DNA of 64,000 nt. Origin: Zygosaccharomyces rouxii (lineage: Eukaryota > Ascomycota > Saccharomycetes > Saccharomycetales > Saccharomycetaceae). The position numbers were made by a program, and so were the translations under genes. Where the stretch lies: contig NC_012990.1 of assembly GCF_000026365.1 (NCBI RefSeq), forward strand, positions 620,001-684,000. Reading direction: 5' to 3'. The notes below the pieces were generated by a model. That model saw only the letters and a program-made list of their open reading frames with translations. It searched no databases and was not told the origin of the DNA. This document shows, in pieces, positions 1 through 9,850 of this stretch (position 1 is the first letter of the stretch; every line of letters begins with the position of its first letter).

Positions 1-847
1 ACTCACGGGTTCTACAAAACTATCCAACATCTTCACAATATTGGGGTGATGCACCCGCATTAAAATGTTCGTTTCTTCTCTAAACTGGTTACTCTTCTTT
101 TGATCGTCATTTTGTTGAGGATGGAAAATTTTGACCGCTACCACTTCACCAGTTTTCTTGTTAATCCCCTCTTTGACAGTAGCATAATGTCCAGAACCTA
201 ATTCTCTTTCTAATAAATATTTATCAAACACAGATGTGGGCCTTGGCTTTAATTTTTTCCTTAGAGAAGTTTGACTGCTTGAAGCTGCCATTTGGGGTTT
301 CTTAAACACGCCATCATTATTACTTGAGTTAGCATTACCTTCAATTTCATCAGAATTCTCAGTGTATTTGAATAAAAATGATGTACTCTTACCAAACACT
401 ATTCTATCTCCATTTTTTAAAAGGTAATCCCGCTTTATTAACCTATTACCATTGATAAAGGTGCCATTTCTGCTCTTGTCCACAATATTAATTAATTTCC
501 TTCTCTCTCTGTCGAGATCAACTTGAATGGTATAGAGCTGACAGTGTATAGTTGAAATATCCACTTCTTTCAGTACTACATCACAGTGCCGGCTTCTACC
601 AACGGTTACCACAGCATTACCCATGAGATCAATACTCTGCTCTTTGCCTGGGATCAAACTAATCAATTTAGCAATTACCTGGTCTGAATTACCAGCTTGT
701 ATCGTCTGATGTCTCTTGGAAGACTCAACATTTTCGTTACTATTTTCCTATTAATGATATGTTAGTTACTCTGACATATAATAGAATCGAGTGGGGTTCA
801 ATAAAAACTAGGCTAATAGGGATAGTACATACTCTTTTCACTGACAT
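1..847 (-). CDS. DUN1: DUN1 checkpoint protein kinase, 5' half, spliced
   Basis: DNA-damage checkpoint kinase acting below Rad53 to control ribonucleotide reductase. Only the first ~254 residues lie in the window; the rest runs off the left edge. Exon 1 is 847-833 (MSVKR) and exon 2 starts at 747. The open frame upstream of the FHA domain has no ATG and meets a TAG at the intron 3' end, so splicing is needed. Joined, the N-terminus aligns with S. cerevisiae DUN1. An FHA domain follows (motifs VGRSRHCDVV, KSRNGTFINGNR), then a kinase start (FDKYLLERELGSGHY) and the invariant Lys region VAVKIFHP. At the edge HPNIVKMLDSFVEP matches DUN1 closely. S. cerevisiae neighbours GET3 and BUG1 follow further right. 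Confidence 0.93.
748..832 (-). other. DUN1: DUN1 intron (85 nt)
   Basis: On the minus strand GTATGT starts at 832, an AACTAAC branch site lies at about 768-761, and the intron ends TAATAG at 748. It is phase 0 and follows codon 5. Removing it joins MSVKR to ENSNENVESSKR in frame. As I recall, S. cerevisiae DUN1 is annotated without an intron. Confidence 0.88.
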
Positions 848-1017
848 TTAGGAATGATAATGACAGTTCCTTTGAGTATCTGTCTTGTGAAGGTTCATCA
901 ACAGATCTTTATGTTGATCATCTCTTAGAACATTAGTAGTCTCCGATCCGTATCGCGTAGCTAAGCTGATCAGTAAAGATCGCGCACCAAAGTAAAATTA
1001 AACAGCTTAAACGAATT

Positions 1018-3360
1018 TTATTTATGTTCTATGTCATGTAACATCTCAGTAGAATCACTGTATAAGGAGAGCACACTTAAGATATTTCTTAATTGTTTAA
1101 GACCCCTTGTGGGTGGATCCCAGTCTTGATAACTCTCCCATAACTGTTGTAATCTTGCTAAGGCCTCAGAATTATCCTTTCTAAATGACGTTGGGTTTGA
1201 CTGCGCTGGTTTCCAGAACCAACGATCGAGTGATATCACGAAAAAAAGGTTTGGTAGGTGCATTTGACTTGGTAAATTGCGTAACTTCATGTAGTCAGAC
1301 AAACACTCGTGAAATTTCCAAACCAAATCATACTGATTTACCGTGTTTAAAATGCTCTGTGGGGTTGAATGGTCATTTAGGAGCACTAGGTGTTTTCTGT
1401 TGAGTGGAGACCTAGTTTTCATGGTATTTTCGATGAAAGTCTTGTAAACACAGTCATCGTCGTAGATCTCACAATACAGTGTCATAATATCAGGATTCTT
1501 GAGATTTTGATAGTGAGAGAACTTCAAAAATTTGTAAACCGTAGATACTTCCTCTGGCAATTCATCTGGGATTTGGTCTGAAGAATTGAGTATTTTCCAT
1601 CTGGCATCCATCTCTTGGGTCCATATTTTTAATTCTTGTTGCGTAGCTTTTCTTAAAGTTGGAGATATCGTATTCTCATTAAAAGATCTGGAGATGAAGA
1701 AAGGACTAATAAGTTTCAAAATGGGTACGAATTTCGTATTACCCAAATTCAATGCTAATAAAATGTTACCTATTAGCGATATTTCGAATCTACGGTTCTT
1801 TGGCACCGAGACGTTATTTTCATATTCTGGAGTCCTGATGTTAACATCTGGAATGCCCAATTCTTCTGGATTTCTAGTATCCAACCCTAGGGACCTCCCA
1901 TCACACCATAAATGCCTAAAGATTTTGGGGTGAACGTAATCGATGGCTAATTTTTGAGACACAGTCATAAAATTATCAAAAAGTTTACCAAACAAATTAA
2001 GTCTAAATGTACCCCAATTGGTGAGTAACCAATTCAAATCCTTTTGCACCAATCTAGATTCGTCTGAGTTTAATTTACGATAACTTGTTAGTTTACTCAA
2101 AGTCTCTCGTTCTACTTTACTGGCACCCTGAAACAATTGCTTCTCTCTATTTTGTTGAATTTTGTGATAATCCTGCTCACTGCTATTACTTAAATCGACA
2201 CTGTGATCCCAAAATCTGTAGCCTTGTAAGGAGGATTCAATAGCCAAAATCCCCACAGGAATCGTAGGACGGAATTGGAAAGATTCGTGGTTCTGTAGAA
2301 TATATTTGGTTAAAGAGATCGCCAACGGTACTGCATGGTAAACACTTTCCACAAATATGGCATCTGCATCGTGCAAAATATGTGTCCAATTTTTCAATAG
2401 CTCAATGCATTCTTGGAATACAATTGTTAAATCCTTGCTATCTAGTGGACATTCAAACGAAAGAGATTCAATTTTTGAAGGCATTTCACGCTGCAATGAA
2501 AGTGCTAATTTGGTAGCCAAGTAATGAGCTGATCTTTGATCGCCTAGTGTAAGCTTTTTGTATTTCTCAGGTAAATTCCCCACTAGCGATATGATGACGA
2601 CCTTTCTTTCCCTTAGGAGACCCTCTGTAATCTTCTTTAAATAGAGGTGCTTTTCGTTGGGGAAATTGTAGTAGTTCTTGACTTCTGTTGCAGCCTTACT
2701 GAGCCAAGATTGTTCATGCAAAGTTTGCGATGGTGAATCAGAAGGTAAGATCAGAGAATTCTTGATGTATACGTGATAACCGCGACAACCATCTGAGATT
2801 GGATAATGTGGCAATGGTAAAGGACAATGTGCTGAGCCTGTACTATAAACACTAACCACACCAGGTCTATCCCCCCAGGTGGAACATTCAGCAGTAATAT
2901 CTGTCAAGTTTTCATACCAACACCAAGTATTATTTCGTCGTACAATAGTCTCCTTGGCTTCTACTTCCAAATATTCCACTTGAGGATCATTCAGTTGAGA
3001 ATATCTTGCATTTGAATCTATTACAAGTGCTTCTTGTCTGTTACGAACGAATGGAATTGATGGCATCTTGGACATTATACTGGAATACCAACCAGTGGGC
3101 TGTTCCTTGGCAACTTCATTTGGCATCTCACTATCAGCGCTACCTTGAAATTCTACATTTCTGCCTTCATCGTGAATGGCCTTTGTATCGTTATCGTTAT
3201 TGTTATTATCATTATTATTGTTATTATTGTTATTACCACTATTATTACTATTCGAGCCTGTACTTGGATTTGCCTCTCCGTTTGTATCAGAACTACCTCT
3301 GGAATACCACCAGCTGACCCATCTACCCCTCTGGGGTCTGGAATCATTTAATTCAGACAT
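1018..3360 (-). CDS. YMR160W-like protein of unknown function
   Basis: A 780-residue protein. It has an Asn/Asp-rich tract at about residues 38-58, then a long globular part with no motif I can name safely. Around residue 255 it carries a hydrolase-like strand (VVIISLVGNLPEKY). The later segment DAIFVESVYHAVPLAI sits where lipase-like relatives carry a GxSxG-type elbow, and I do not see that elbow here. The assignment rests mainly on position and orientation: it is divergent from ATG16, exactly as YMR160W is from YMR159C in S. cerevisiae, where the product is a vacuolar-membrane protein of unknown role. A YML020W-type relative is an alternative name. Confidence 0.75.
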   Translation of the reverse strand: MSELNDSRPQRGRWVSWWYSRGSSDTNGEANPSTGSNSNNSGNNNNNNNNDNNNNDNDTKAIHDEGRNVEFQGSADSEMPNEVAKEQPTGWYSSIMSKMPSIPFVRNRQEALVIDSNARYSQLNDPQVEYLEVEAKETIVRRNNTWCWYENLTDITAECSTWGDRPGVVSVYSTGSAHCPLPLPHYPISDGCRGYHVYIKNSLILPSDSPSQTLHEQSWLSKAATEVKNYYNFPNEKHLYLKKITEGLLRERKVVIISLVGNLPEKYKKLTLGDQRSAHYLATKLALSLQREMPSKIESLSFECPLDSKDLTIVFQECIELLKNWTHILHDADAIFVESVYHAVPLAISLTKYILQNHESFQFRPTIPVGILAIESSLQGYRFWDHSVDLSNSSEQDYHKIQQNREKQLFQGASKVERETLSKLTSYRKLNSDESRLVQKDLNWLLTNWGTFRLNLFGKLFDNFMTVSQKLAIDYVHPKIFRHLWCDGRSLGLDTRNPEELGIPDVNIRTPEYENNVSVPKNRRFEISLIGNILLALNLGNTKFVPILKLISPFFISRSFNENTISPTLRKATQQELKIWTQEMDARWKILNSSDQIPDELPEEVSTVYKFLKFSHYQNLKNPDIMTLYCEIYDDDCVYKTFIENTMKTRSPLNRKHLVLLNDHSTPQSILNTVNQYDLVWKFHECLSDYMKLRNLPSQMHLPNLFFVISLDRWFWKPAQSNPTSFRKDNSEALARLQQLWESYQDWDPPTRGLKQLRNILSVLSLYSDSTEMLHDIEHK
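3181..3260 (-). repeat. Asn-codon (AAT/AAC) microsatellite in the YMR160W-like gene
   Basis: TTATTG/TTATTA units on the plus strand encode an Asn/Asp run in the minus-strand protein. Such tracts are prone to length change, and they create spurious reading frames on the opposite strand. Confidence 0.8.
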
Positions 3361-3504
3361 GCTCCAATGGGTTTAAGGTCTATTCAGGACTACCTTTTTA
3401 TAAATATTTTAATTGTTCAATGGTTAAGGTTAAGAAGGGATCTTCTTGGCGAAATCGTTTAAGTTTAGACAGGAATTGATATTGAAACTAAGAAATCGAA
3501 GAGA

Positions 3505-3888
3505 ATGGATTCAGCACTTCTCGAAAGACTTCTGCAAAGAGATAGGATAGAATCTAGATTTCAAGAGCTTTTTATAGAGCCCAAACCTGGTCCTAATACA
3601 CAATCTGATCGTGAACTGACGAGTAATGACACTTTGACAATTACATTAGCAAGGCTACGAAAGGAGTTGAAGGGGAAAGAATTACAGATTGCTAGCTTAC
3701 GAGAAGTGATTAATGTGAAGAATAAAGATTCTGAGAAGTTAAACGATGAGATTATCAGTTTAAACATTGAAAATAACTTGTTACAAAAAAGGTTTGGAGA
3801 GTTGGAAGAAGAACATAACAAATTGGTGAAAAGGTGGCTAGATAAAGTACAGCAGGATGTTGAAAAACTGAATGCAAATTTACAGTGA
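3505..3888 (+). CDS. ATG16: ATG16 autophagy coiled-coil protein
   Basis: Partner of the Atg12-Atg5 conjugate; directs Atg8 lipidation at the pre-autophagosomal structure. 127 residues against about 150 in S. cerevisiae. The N-terminal helix (ALLERLLQRDRIESRF) is the expected Atg5-binding region. From about residue 45 to the end a heptad-rich segment (LRKELKGKELQIASLREV, ENNLLQKRFGELEEE) forms the dimerising coiled coil. It is divergent from the YMR160W-like gene with a 144-bp shared promoter, as in S. cerevisiae. The start is the first in-frame ATG. Confidence 0.9.
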   Translation: MDSALLERLLQRDRIESRFQELFIEPKPGPNTQSDRELTSNDTLTITLARLRKELKGKELQIASLREVINVKNKDSEKLNDEIISLNIENNLLQKRFGELEEEHNKLVKRWLDKVQQDVEKLNANLQ

Positions 3889-5357
3889 AACGACGCTTGT
3901 ATGTTTTACAAGTAAAGCTCATACTTTTAGTTAACATGAAGCATTTAATAGGTATAAAGAGTACGGAAAACAAATAAGCGTCTATGTGAGTATATCTTGG
4001 AGCTTTTTATGCTCCACGGAAAGGTACGTGATAAAACCATATGTTTGATCATTGGCTTAAGTTTAAAACGAAAAGTATCATGGTCTTAAAGCCGTACAAC
4101 TGGAAGTTTGTAATGGAAGCGTCCATTGAACTTCCTAGACCCAGGATACTTTTGTTGGCATGTCCTCAAATTGATATATTTTATGTTGGTTGATTCGAAT
4201 TTGAACAAATAGTAATCATGGTACTTATGAAGCAGGAAATTTAATCATTTTATTCACGCTTAGGAGCTTTCCCTACGAGATCCGGGGACGTCTACGGGTA
4301 TCTACTTTATATTTCACAGTTATCGTAGATACCGTAATGCATTGGTAGTAAGAATTGTAGCTAATCGACGATAATGACGACGAACAGAAGAGTTAGATCC
4401 ATCAGAGGATGGATTTATCCGAACGAAATAACAAAAAAAGTAGTTCTGTGAATCTTACAGGTATTATTGCTCGTAATTATATAGGTCAAAATTTATAATT
4501 ACAAAAGGAATCCCTATTTATGTGGACCTTTGATATCTTTACCGCCCATTTTAGCCATGTGACATCGAGAAGGGTGATTCGATTTTTAAGAGATGTAAAT
4601 CATTTTCGGAGTTGTCTTGTCTTTGATTTCTTGGCACATTCTTTACTGCTACTAGGAAAAAGTCTAAACCTTTTTCTATTATCTTGAGCTACTTTAATTA
4701 TTAGGCCATTTCTCTCTGGTATCCTAATATGGGTTGGTTCTAAGGTATCCCTTAATCATCTTCAAGACCGTAGGAGATTTTAGTCATCTTCTAAAAAGAA
4801 GATAGTATTAGGACTTAGTCAAGCCTTATCCAGCTCAGGCTAAGGGCTCAAGTTTGATCTTCAAGGGAAATTGACATAATGTCTTGCTGAACCAGATCTT
4901 TGAATAATTATCTCAACTTAGTTAGAAAATAATACAAGCCTTGAAATTTTCCTGAGCATGGAACGTGTGCTCGTGGTGGGAACCATACTCATTTCATAAT
5001 CGTCCTCTTCCTCGATTGCATTTCTTGGAAAATTTTCAAGAGACGATGTGATGACTGTCGTTGATCGTACTTTGCGGAGCTATTAGTGGCGAGGCCAACG
5101 TTCGATTATGGTAAATAATTAATATCGCTTGCCATTTAGTATAGGCGGTGAAATAATCAAGATACTATGATACTACCATGCTACATTTGCCTGTATATGA
5201 ACATAGGCTAACAAGGTCTGATTACTCTCTTCTGTATGTGTCAATTCCATCGATCACTGTATATCGGCCAGGTCCTACTGATCTGCTTTCCGTCATAGGA
5301 TCAAATAAACTTGGTCAATAAAGCCCACAATAGCAACTGATTTAACCAACATTGGTT
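3889..5357. other. 1.47-kb gene-free interval upstream of tRNA-Met
   Basis: No reading frame above about 70 codons fits a yeast gene, and no tRNA, snoRNA box pair or centromere element is convincing. The stretch holds the ATG16 3' end and the tRNA 5' flank. A short inverted repeat, AACCAA-CA-TTGGTT, at 5344-5357 abuts the tRNA. It could be decayed LTR or tRNA-flanking insertion debris, but no LTR termini with a target duplication were found. Confidence 0.5.
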
Positions 5358-5430
5358 GCTTCACTAGCTCAGTCGGAAGAGCGTCAGTCTCATAATCTGA
5401 AGGTCGAGAGTTCGAACCTCCCGTGGAGCA
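5358..5430 (+). tRNA. tRNA-Met (CAT), elongator
   Basis: A 73-nt cloverleaf. The acceptor arm GCTTCAC pairs with GTGGAGC, the anticodon loop reads CTCATAA, and the B box is GTTCGAACCTC. The body matches the S. cerevisiae elongator tRNA-Met almost base for base. There is no intron. A T7 run at 5435-5441 is the Pol III terminator. Confidence 0.97.
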
Positions 5431-5563
5431 TCAATTTTTTTGGATTTTGTCAAAGTTTATTTGATCGCGCGCTGATACAACGATCCAAATCGTTCACCAA
5501 TTCTTTTTACAAGCTATATTTTTTAGAATAGTGTTAAAAATATTTTCCACTACATACTAAATA

Positions 5564-6625
5564 TCATTTTTTGTTTTCCAATTCGTAAATGATCTTGTTA
5601 TCCATTGCGGGATTGTATTCTTTGTTTAGGAATCTTGAAAATTTCCTCAAATTCTCTAGACCTCTAATTTCACCAGCACATAATGGCATCTTTACCACAT
5701 GGAAATCTTCGTATAGCTCATCGATTTGATCCAAGTATTTCTTTTGCATCTTCCATCTTGCTTGACATCTTTTACAGTTATGTTCTTGGTCATCATCTGC
5801 AAACAACAATTGGTTGACAATAATTGAATTTACATCCATATCATAAGAGATTAACTCTTGGATCAATCTTTCAGTTTCATAAAGTGATAAAAATTCACTG
5901 ATACAAACACAGACAAATGTTGTTAAATCTGGATTGGTGAACTGATCCTTAATGGTTTCAACACTTTCCTTCAATTGGTTCAATTTAGTACTGATATCCA
6001 CATTACCAGCACCAGCAAGAGAATTCAACATTGGACCCAAACGACCTGTAATTTCACCAAATTTTTCCAAAAGTTTGGACAAAGTGTTTGGTAGTTGTAA
6101 AAATCTTAAAGTGTGACCCGTAGGAGCAGTATCAAAGATAACAGTATCGTACCTTTCACCTTCACCTTTTTCTTGATTCTTGATATGTTTCATGACTTCC
6201 ATGAAAGAAAGAGCTTCATCGATACCGGGGATAGATCCTGTTAATTCAGCAAGTGCACCACCTTGTAACAATCCACCAAGACCATCATCACCTTGAGCAC
6301 CATTTTCATTGGCTTGGGAAACTGCCATATCATTCATATCTTTCAATGCAGCTGATGGATCAATCTCCATACATGACAAATTGTTCATACCAGTAACTCT
6401 TCTTGCATCCTTGCCAAACTTCTCACCAAATGCATCACTTAGGTTGTGTGCAGGATCTGTGGAAATCAATAAAAATTGCTTGTGAGGTTGGCTTTGAGCC
6501 ATTTGAATGGCAATAGAACATGAAGACGTGGTCTTACCAACACCACCTTTACCACCAACAAAGATCCATTTGTGAGTGGAAGAATTGATCAATGAATGTA
6601 AGTTGGGTTCGACGACTAGATCCAT
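5564..6625 (-). CDS. GET3: GET3 tail-anchored protein targeting ATPase
   Basis: Homodimeric cytosolic ATPase that carries tail-anchored proteins to the Get1/Get2 receptor on the ER. 353 residues (S. cerevisiae 354). The deviant P-loop GKGGVGKTT is at residues 25-33, switch I STDPAH near Asp57, and switch II DTAPTGH around 165-171. The zinc-linking CxxC pair is Cys284/Cys287 (NCKRCQ). A Gly/Met-rich client-binding region lies at about 110-130. It is the S. cerevisiae neighbour of DUN1 and BUG1 (YDL100C). Confidence 0.97.
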   Translation of the reverse strand: MDLVVEPNLHSLINSSTHKWIFVGGKGGVGKTTSSCSIAIQMAQSQPHKQFLLISTDPAHNLSDAFGEKFGKDARRVTGMNNLSCMEIDPSAALKDMNDMAVSQANENGAQGDDGLGGLLQGGALAELTGSIPGIDEALSFMEVMKHIKNQEKGEGERYDTVIFDTAPTGHTLRFLQLPNTLSKLLEKFGEITGRLGPMLNSLAGAGNVDISTKLNQLKESVETIKDQFTNPDLTTFVCVCISEFLSLYETERLIQELISYDMDVNSIIVNQLLFADDDQEHNCKRCQARWKMQKKYLDQIDELYEDFHVVKMPLCAGEIRGLENLRKFSRFLNKEYNPAMDNKIIYELENKK

Positions 6626-6808
6626 GATATTGATACGGTTGAACTGAGTCGGTTTTCTTTTGTTCCTTTTATATGTAAAAGATTGTTTTCGATGTTAGTT
6701 GTATAAAACACGTTGATTAGAAGAACACTTGAGCCAGTACGAAATACTACAAGGCGTATAAAGTAAGGTAAAGAATCAACTTAAAGATCCCATTTAGATT
6801 CAATTGTG

Positions 6809-7747
6809 ATGTCAGAAGTGTCAGCAGACGAGAAGAGAGCTAAGCAATTAGAAGAAGCAAGGAAAAGGGTCGAGGAATTGAAGAAGAAGAACAAGAAGAA
6901 AGGGAAGAAGGGAAAGAAGACTGAAGATGATAACGATTCATCTCAGGCAGCCACAGCGGATGAAGCAACACCAGAATTGGAAAAGGAATCGAGTCCAGCA
7001 GCAGCAGTGACTGAAGAATCTGTGAAGCCTACTGAATCAGACGAAAAGGAACATGAAGCAACCACAAAGAAGGGACAATCTCAAGGGGAGAATCCTAAGG
7101 AGGAGAAACCCACTGAGTCTGAGGAGGAAAAACCTGAAGCATCTAAAGAGGACCAACCCAGAGGTGAGGAATCTAAGGCCCAAGAGAAGTCCACACAACC
7201 ACCCAAAGATCAATCGGAGGACAAGGAACCCGAAACAGCAGAGAAAGTCACATCTGAACAACAGGACGTACAAGATTTGTTCCAAGGTGATGAAGGCTCT
7301 GACTTCTTAGATACAATCCAAAAGCAGAAGGAAGAAGGTGAGTTGCAAACTGTCAAATCCCAATTGGAAAAGGTCACCGCTGATCTGAAGAGATTAAAAT
7401 TCGTTAATATCGAACAAGAGACCACAATTGATGAACTAAATCAACAAATTAATATCTTGCAGACCCAGTTACAATCTTCTCAACAAGAATTGGAAACAAG
7501 CAGAGAAGAGTTACAAAAATTCAAACAGACTACATCTACACCTCCTCCATTACAATTTGCTCCTTTCAATGTGCCTCCACAACAACAGCAGCAAGCACAA
7601 CCACATCAATATCAACAGCAGCAAAATCCATCCTTTGTGTCACAGCCAACGCATATCGATCGTACTGCTCTAGATAAATGGCGTAATTGGAACATTGACA
7701 TGACTACCTGGAGAAGTATCGGATCAGGTCCAATAGTAGAATTTTGA
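6809..7747 (+). CDS. BUG1: BUG1 cis-Golgi coiled-coil protein
   Basis: Partner of the GRASP homologue Grh1 at the cis-Golgi, with a role in ER-Golgi transport. 312 residues. The charged N-terminus is Lys/Glu-rich (KRVEELKKKNKKKGKK), then comes a long acidic low-complexity stretch (40-150). A coiled coil covers about 170-240, a Gln/Pro-rich linker follows, and the short conserved tail ends GPIVEF, the probable Grh1 PDZ ligand. The ATG at 6809 is used; the GTG three bases before it is not a plausible yeast start. It is divergent from GET3. Confidence 0.9.
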   Translation: MSEVSADEKRAKQLEEARKRVEELKKKNKKKGKKGKKTEDDNDSSQAATADEATPELEKESSPAAAVTEESVKPTESDEKEHEATTKKGQSQGENPKEEKPTESEEEKPEASKEDQPRGEESKAQEKSTQPPKDQSEDKEPETAEKVTSEQQDVQDLFQGDEGSDFLDTIQKQKEEGELQTVKSQLEKVTADLKRLKFVNIEQETTIDELNQQINILQTQLQSSQQELETSREELQKFKQTTSTPPPLQFAPFNVPPQQQQQAQPHQYQQQQNPSFVSQPTHIDRTALDKWRNWNIDMTTWRSIGSGPIVEF

Positions 7748-7808
7748 TTATATAATTCTCTTTTGTATAATACTAGTAATAATATTTACATGATTCCAAT
7801 GAATTCAC

Positions 7809-8276
7809 TCATTTCACTCTGCACAGTACTTCACCGTCCAACTTCTTTAAGACAGCTTCGTTAATATCTATCACAGATTCTTTCGTCCTTACCATCATTA
7901 ACTCACCTGGCTGCAATGGCTTAATCAATCTAACAGGTACTCCAGAGCAGAGTTTCTTCATCTCATTATGGCTCAAGTGTATTCTCAAGTTAGGCTTTGA
8001 CACTAATCGGCAAGAACTTAACACAGATTTAGTGTCTCTGTATTTTAAGCCAACCCAAAGTCTTCTAGTAGAAATGTTATCTGGAGTCACATCCTCTGGG
8101 ATGTCATCAGGACCCTTGGTAGAACCTTTTTGTAACGATGAGAGAAATCCATGTGTATAAAGATTGTATGCGAATTGTAGATGCAATTTGGTGTAGGGAA
8201 TCGAGGTCAATGAAGTTCTCACACGAGAACAATTTTGAAGATGGGCACAGGTATTGGCCAGTTTGACGAGTGACAT
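7809..8276 (-). CDS. MRPS8: MRPS8 mitochondrial ribosomal protein uS8m
   Basis: Small-subunit mitochondrial ribosomal protein. 155 residues, the same length as in S. cerevisiae. The C-terminal half carries the S8 signature region ([16 protein letters not shown], then a short basic tail). It is YMR158W, from the chromosome XIII series, and lies 61 bp from the convergent BUG1 stop. Confidence 0.92.
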   Translation of the reverse strand: MSLVKLANTCAHLQNCSRVRTSLTSIPYTKLHLQFAYNLYTHGFLSSLQKGSTKGPDDIPEDVTPDNISTRRLWVGLKYRDTKSVLSSCRLVSKPNLRIHLSHNEMKKLCSGVPVRLIKPLQPGELMMVRTKESVIDINEAVLKKLDGEVLCRVK

Positions 8277-8436
8277 TATTGGGAGGGACCCTGTGGATTT
8301 ATATTCTTTCCTTCGTGTTAATGATTAAGTTGTGCAACTTTTTTTCATTTTTTCACATCATCAACATCATGTTGAAAAGTTTCAAGAACTAGTAGTAATC
8401 GAAAAAGACTGTTTAAAACTTAAAGGGTAGAGGTTG

Positions 8437-9153
8437 ATGTTGCCATTCCGGAGAATTTTATTAAGGCGAGGGCCATTGACTGGACGTGCTGCTCTTTTCT
8501 CGCCAGCTTTTAGGACCCTTGGAGGTGTTTCCAGGGAATATGCAAGTAAACCCGCAAAACCTGCAGCTAGAAATAATACTGGCCCTGGATTTGCAATGAT
8601 ATTCGCATTAGCTATTATAGGGACTGTAATATTCAATGAAACAGCCAAAAATTTGGATAAAAATAAGCCCAGGAATACTTTTACTGAAGAGGAATATGAG
8701 CATGTTATGCAAGGATTGAAAAGAAGAGTTGCTATGTTTCCTGATGGTCAGTTGGACGTGCAATTTTCTTTACAAAAGGATTCAACTCAATTGAAGAAAT
8801 TATTGGGAGACTCCAAGCTGTATATCGATCCTGGTCAAGTAGTGGAAAATTATAGATCTGACAGAGAAGATCCTTATGAACCGCTGTTGAACGAAGTTTA
8901 CTCCAAGTATGGACCAGAGTATTTGAAATATTTACCTCAGGGACTCTTAGTCAGTCTGTTGGGTAGATACATGAAAGCTCATTGCAGGCAAGGTGATCAT
9001 GTTGTTATTCTAGATTTCCCACATTCGATAAAGGATGCGATTAAATTTGAAAATGAAGTGTCTAGTGCTTCCAAATTATTGGTCCCCAAGGAATCATTGG
9101 ATTCAGATGTTTGTAAATATTACCAGACTGTGCAGAAGAGCCAACAGTTATAA
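8437..9153 (+). CDS. AIM36: AIM36/FMP39 mitochondrial inner-membrane protein
   Basis: 238 residues (S. cerevisiae about 255). The basic N-terminus (LPFRRILLRRG) is a mitochondrial presequence, followed by one membrane span near residues 49-67 (FAMIFALAIIGTVIF). The soluble domain after it has no known activity. The start is the ATG at 8437; the preceding TTG was rejected. It corresponds to YMR157C by position between MRPS8 and TPP1 and by general resemblance. Confidence 0.87.
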   Translation: MLPFRRILLRRGPLTGRAALFSPAFRTLGGVSREYASKPAKPAARNNTGPGFAMIFALAIIGTVIFNETAKNLDKNKPRNTFTEEEYEHVMQGLKRRVAMFPDGQLDVQFSLQKDSTQLKKLLGDSKLYIDPGQVVENYRSDREDPYEPLLNEVYSKYGPEYLKYLPQGLLVSLLGRYMKAHCRQGDHVVILDFPHSIKDAIKFENEVSSASKLLVPKESLDSDVCKYYQTVQKSQQL

Positions 9154-9191
9154 GAGAACGCCATTTATACATACATATCTACTTGTAAATA

Positions 9192-9758
9192 CTACATTTT
9201 TGTACTACCAAAGGTAGAAAACCCCATAGATTGATGTATAGCAGAGGGAGGATTGCTAGGGGCATTGACATTTTGTGATTTTCCAATTCTAGTGCCGGTA
9301 CTAGTTGCTTTTGGTTTGGATGCATGTTGCTTAACGAATCGACTCACTAAGGTCTTGTACTCCTTACTAAATTCCTCTGGAGGAATATCATCATTGTCCC
9401 TTTTATCTGCCACTAGATCTTCACCAAATATAGCTTCAAATTTTAGTTGGTGAGTCTTGTGGTTAAGATGGTCAATGTACTGTGCAGTATCTTTATGGGT
9501 TAAATCGCATAATTCACAGTAAAACCCAAATTGCTTACCTCTTTTATAGGAGCTAATTCCAGTGGCCAGCACTTTTTTGTTCAAGTCATGCATAGACTGC
9601 CTTACAAGCCTATTATGATCGGTATATTTGTTCTTGAGCTGTTGTAATTTAGCATCACTTAATGAACTCTTCAACGTTTCTTCATGGCTTAAAGGTTCTT
9701 CTTGAGCTAACTGAGCGTACTCCTCTCTATCCCAGGTCCTTCGACCAAAATTGGCCAT
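9192..9758 (-). CDS. SNU23: SNU23 U4/U6.U5 tri-snRNP protein
   Basis: Splicing factor of the tri-snRNP B-complex group. The start is set at 9758 because MANFGRRTWDREEY matches the S. cerevisiae N-terminus. An in-frame ATG 48 bp upstream would add 16 residues that the family lacks. A U1-type C2H2 zinc finger lies near residues 80-105 (FYCELCDLTHKDTAQYIDH..H). The C-terminal MGFSTFGSTK tail is also conserved. 188 residues. Confidence 0.93.
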   Translation of the reverse strand: MANFGRRTWDREEYAQLAQEEPLSHEETLKSSLSDAKLQQLKNKYTDHNRLVRQSMHDLNKKVLATGISSYKRGKQFGFYCELCDLTHKDTAQYIDHLNHKTHQLKFEAIFGEDLVADKRDNDDIPPEEFSKEYKTLVSRFVKQHASKPKATSTGTRIGKSQNVNAPSNPPSAIHQSMGFSTFGSTKM

Positions 9759-9850
9759 CCTTAGTGTTGAAAAGTTGAGTCTTATAAACCTAGATTTCTT
9801 CAACACATCGATTTTGTTTTATTCACTTGTAATCGAACTCATCATCGCTC

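Noticed and set aside
4405..4445. Centromere CDEIII-like TTATCCGAACGAAAT with an A-rich tail
   Set aside because: Does not fit TTTCCGAA, and no CDEI (RTCACRTG) lies at the right distance.
5047..5290. Box C/D snoRNA (GTGATGA near 5047)
   Set aside because: No CTGA at a suitable distance and no terminal stem.
4184..5351. TGTTGGTT at 4184 and AACCAACA at 5344 as possible LTR ends of a 1.17-kb element
   Set aside because: Too long for a yeast LTR, no matching target duplication (TTTTA against TTGGT), and no internal polyprotein. Eight-base inverted ends can arise by chance.
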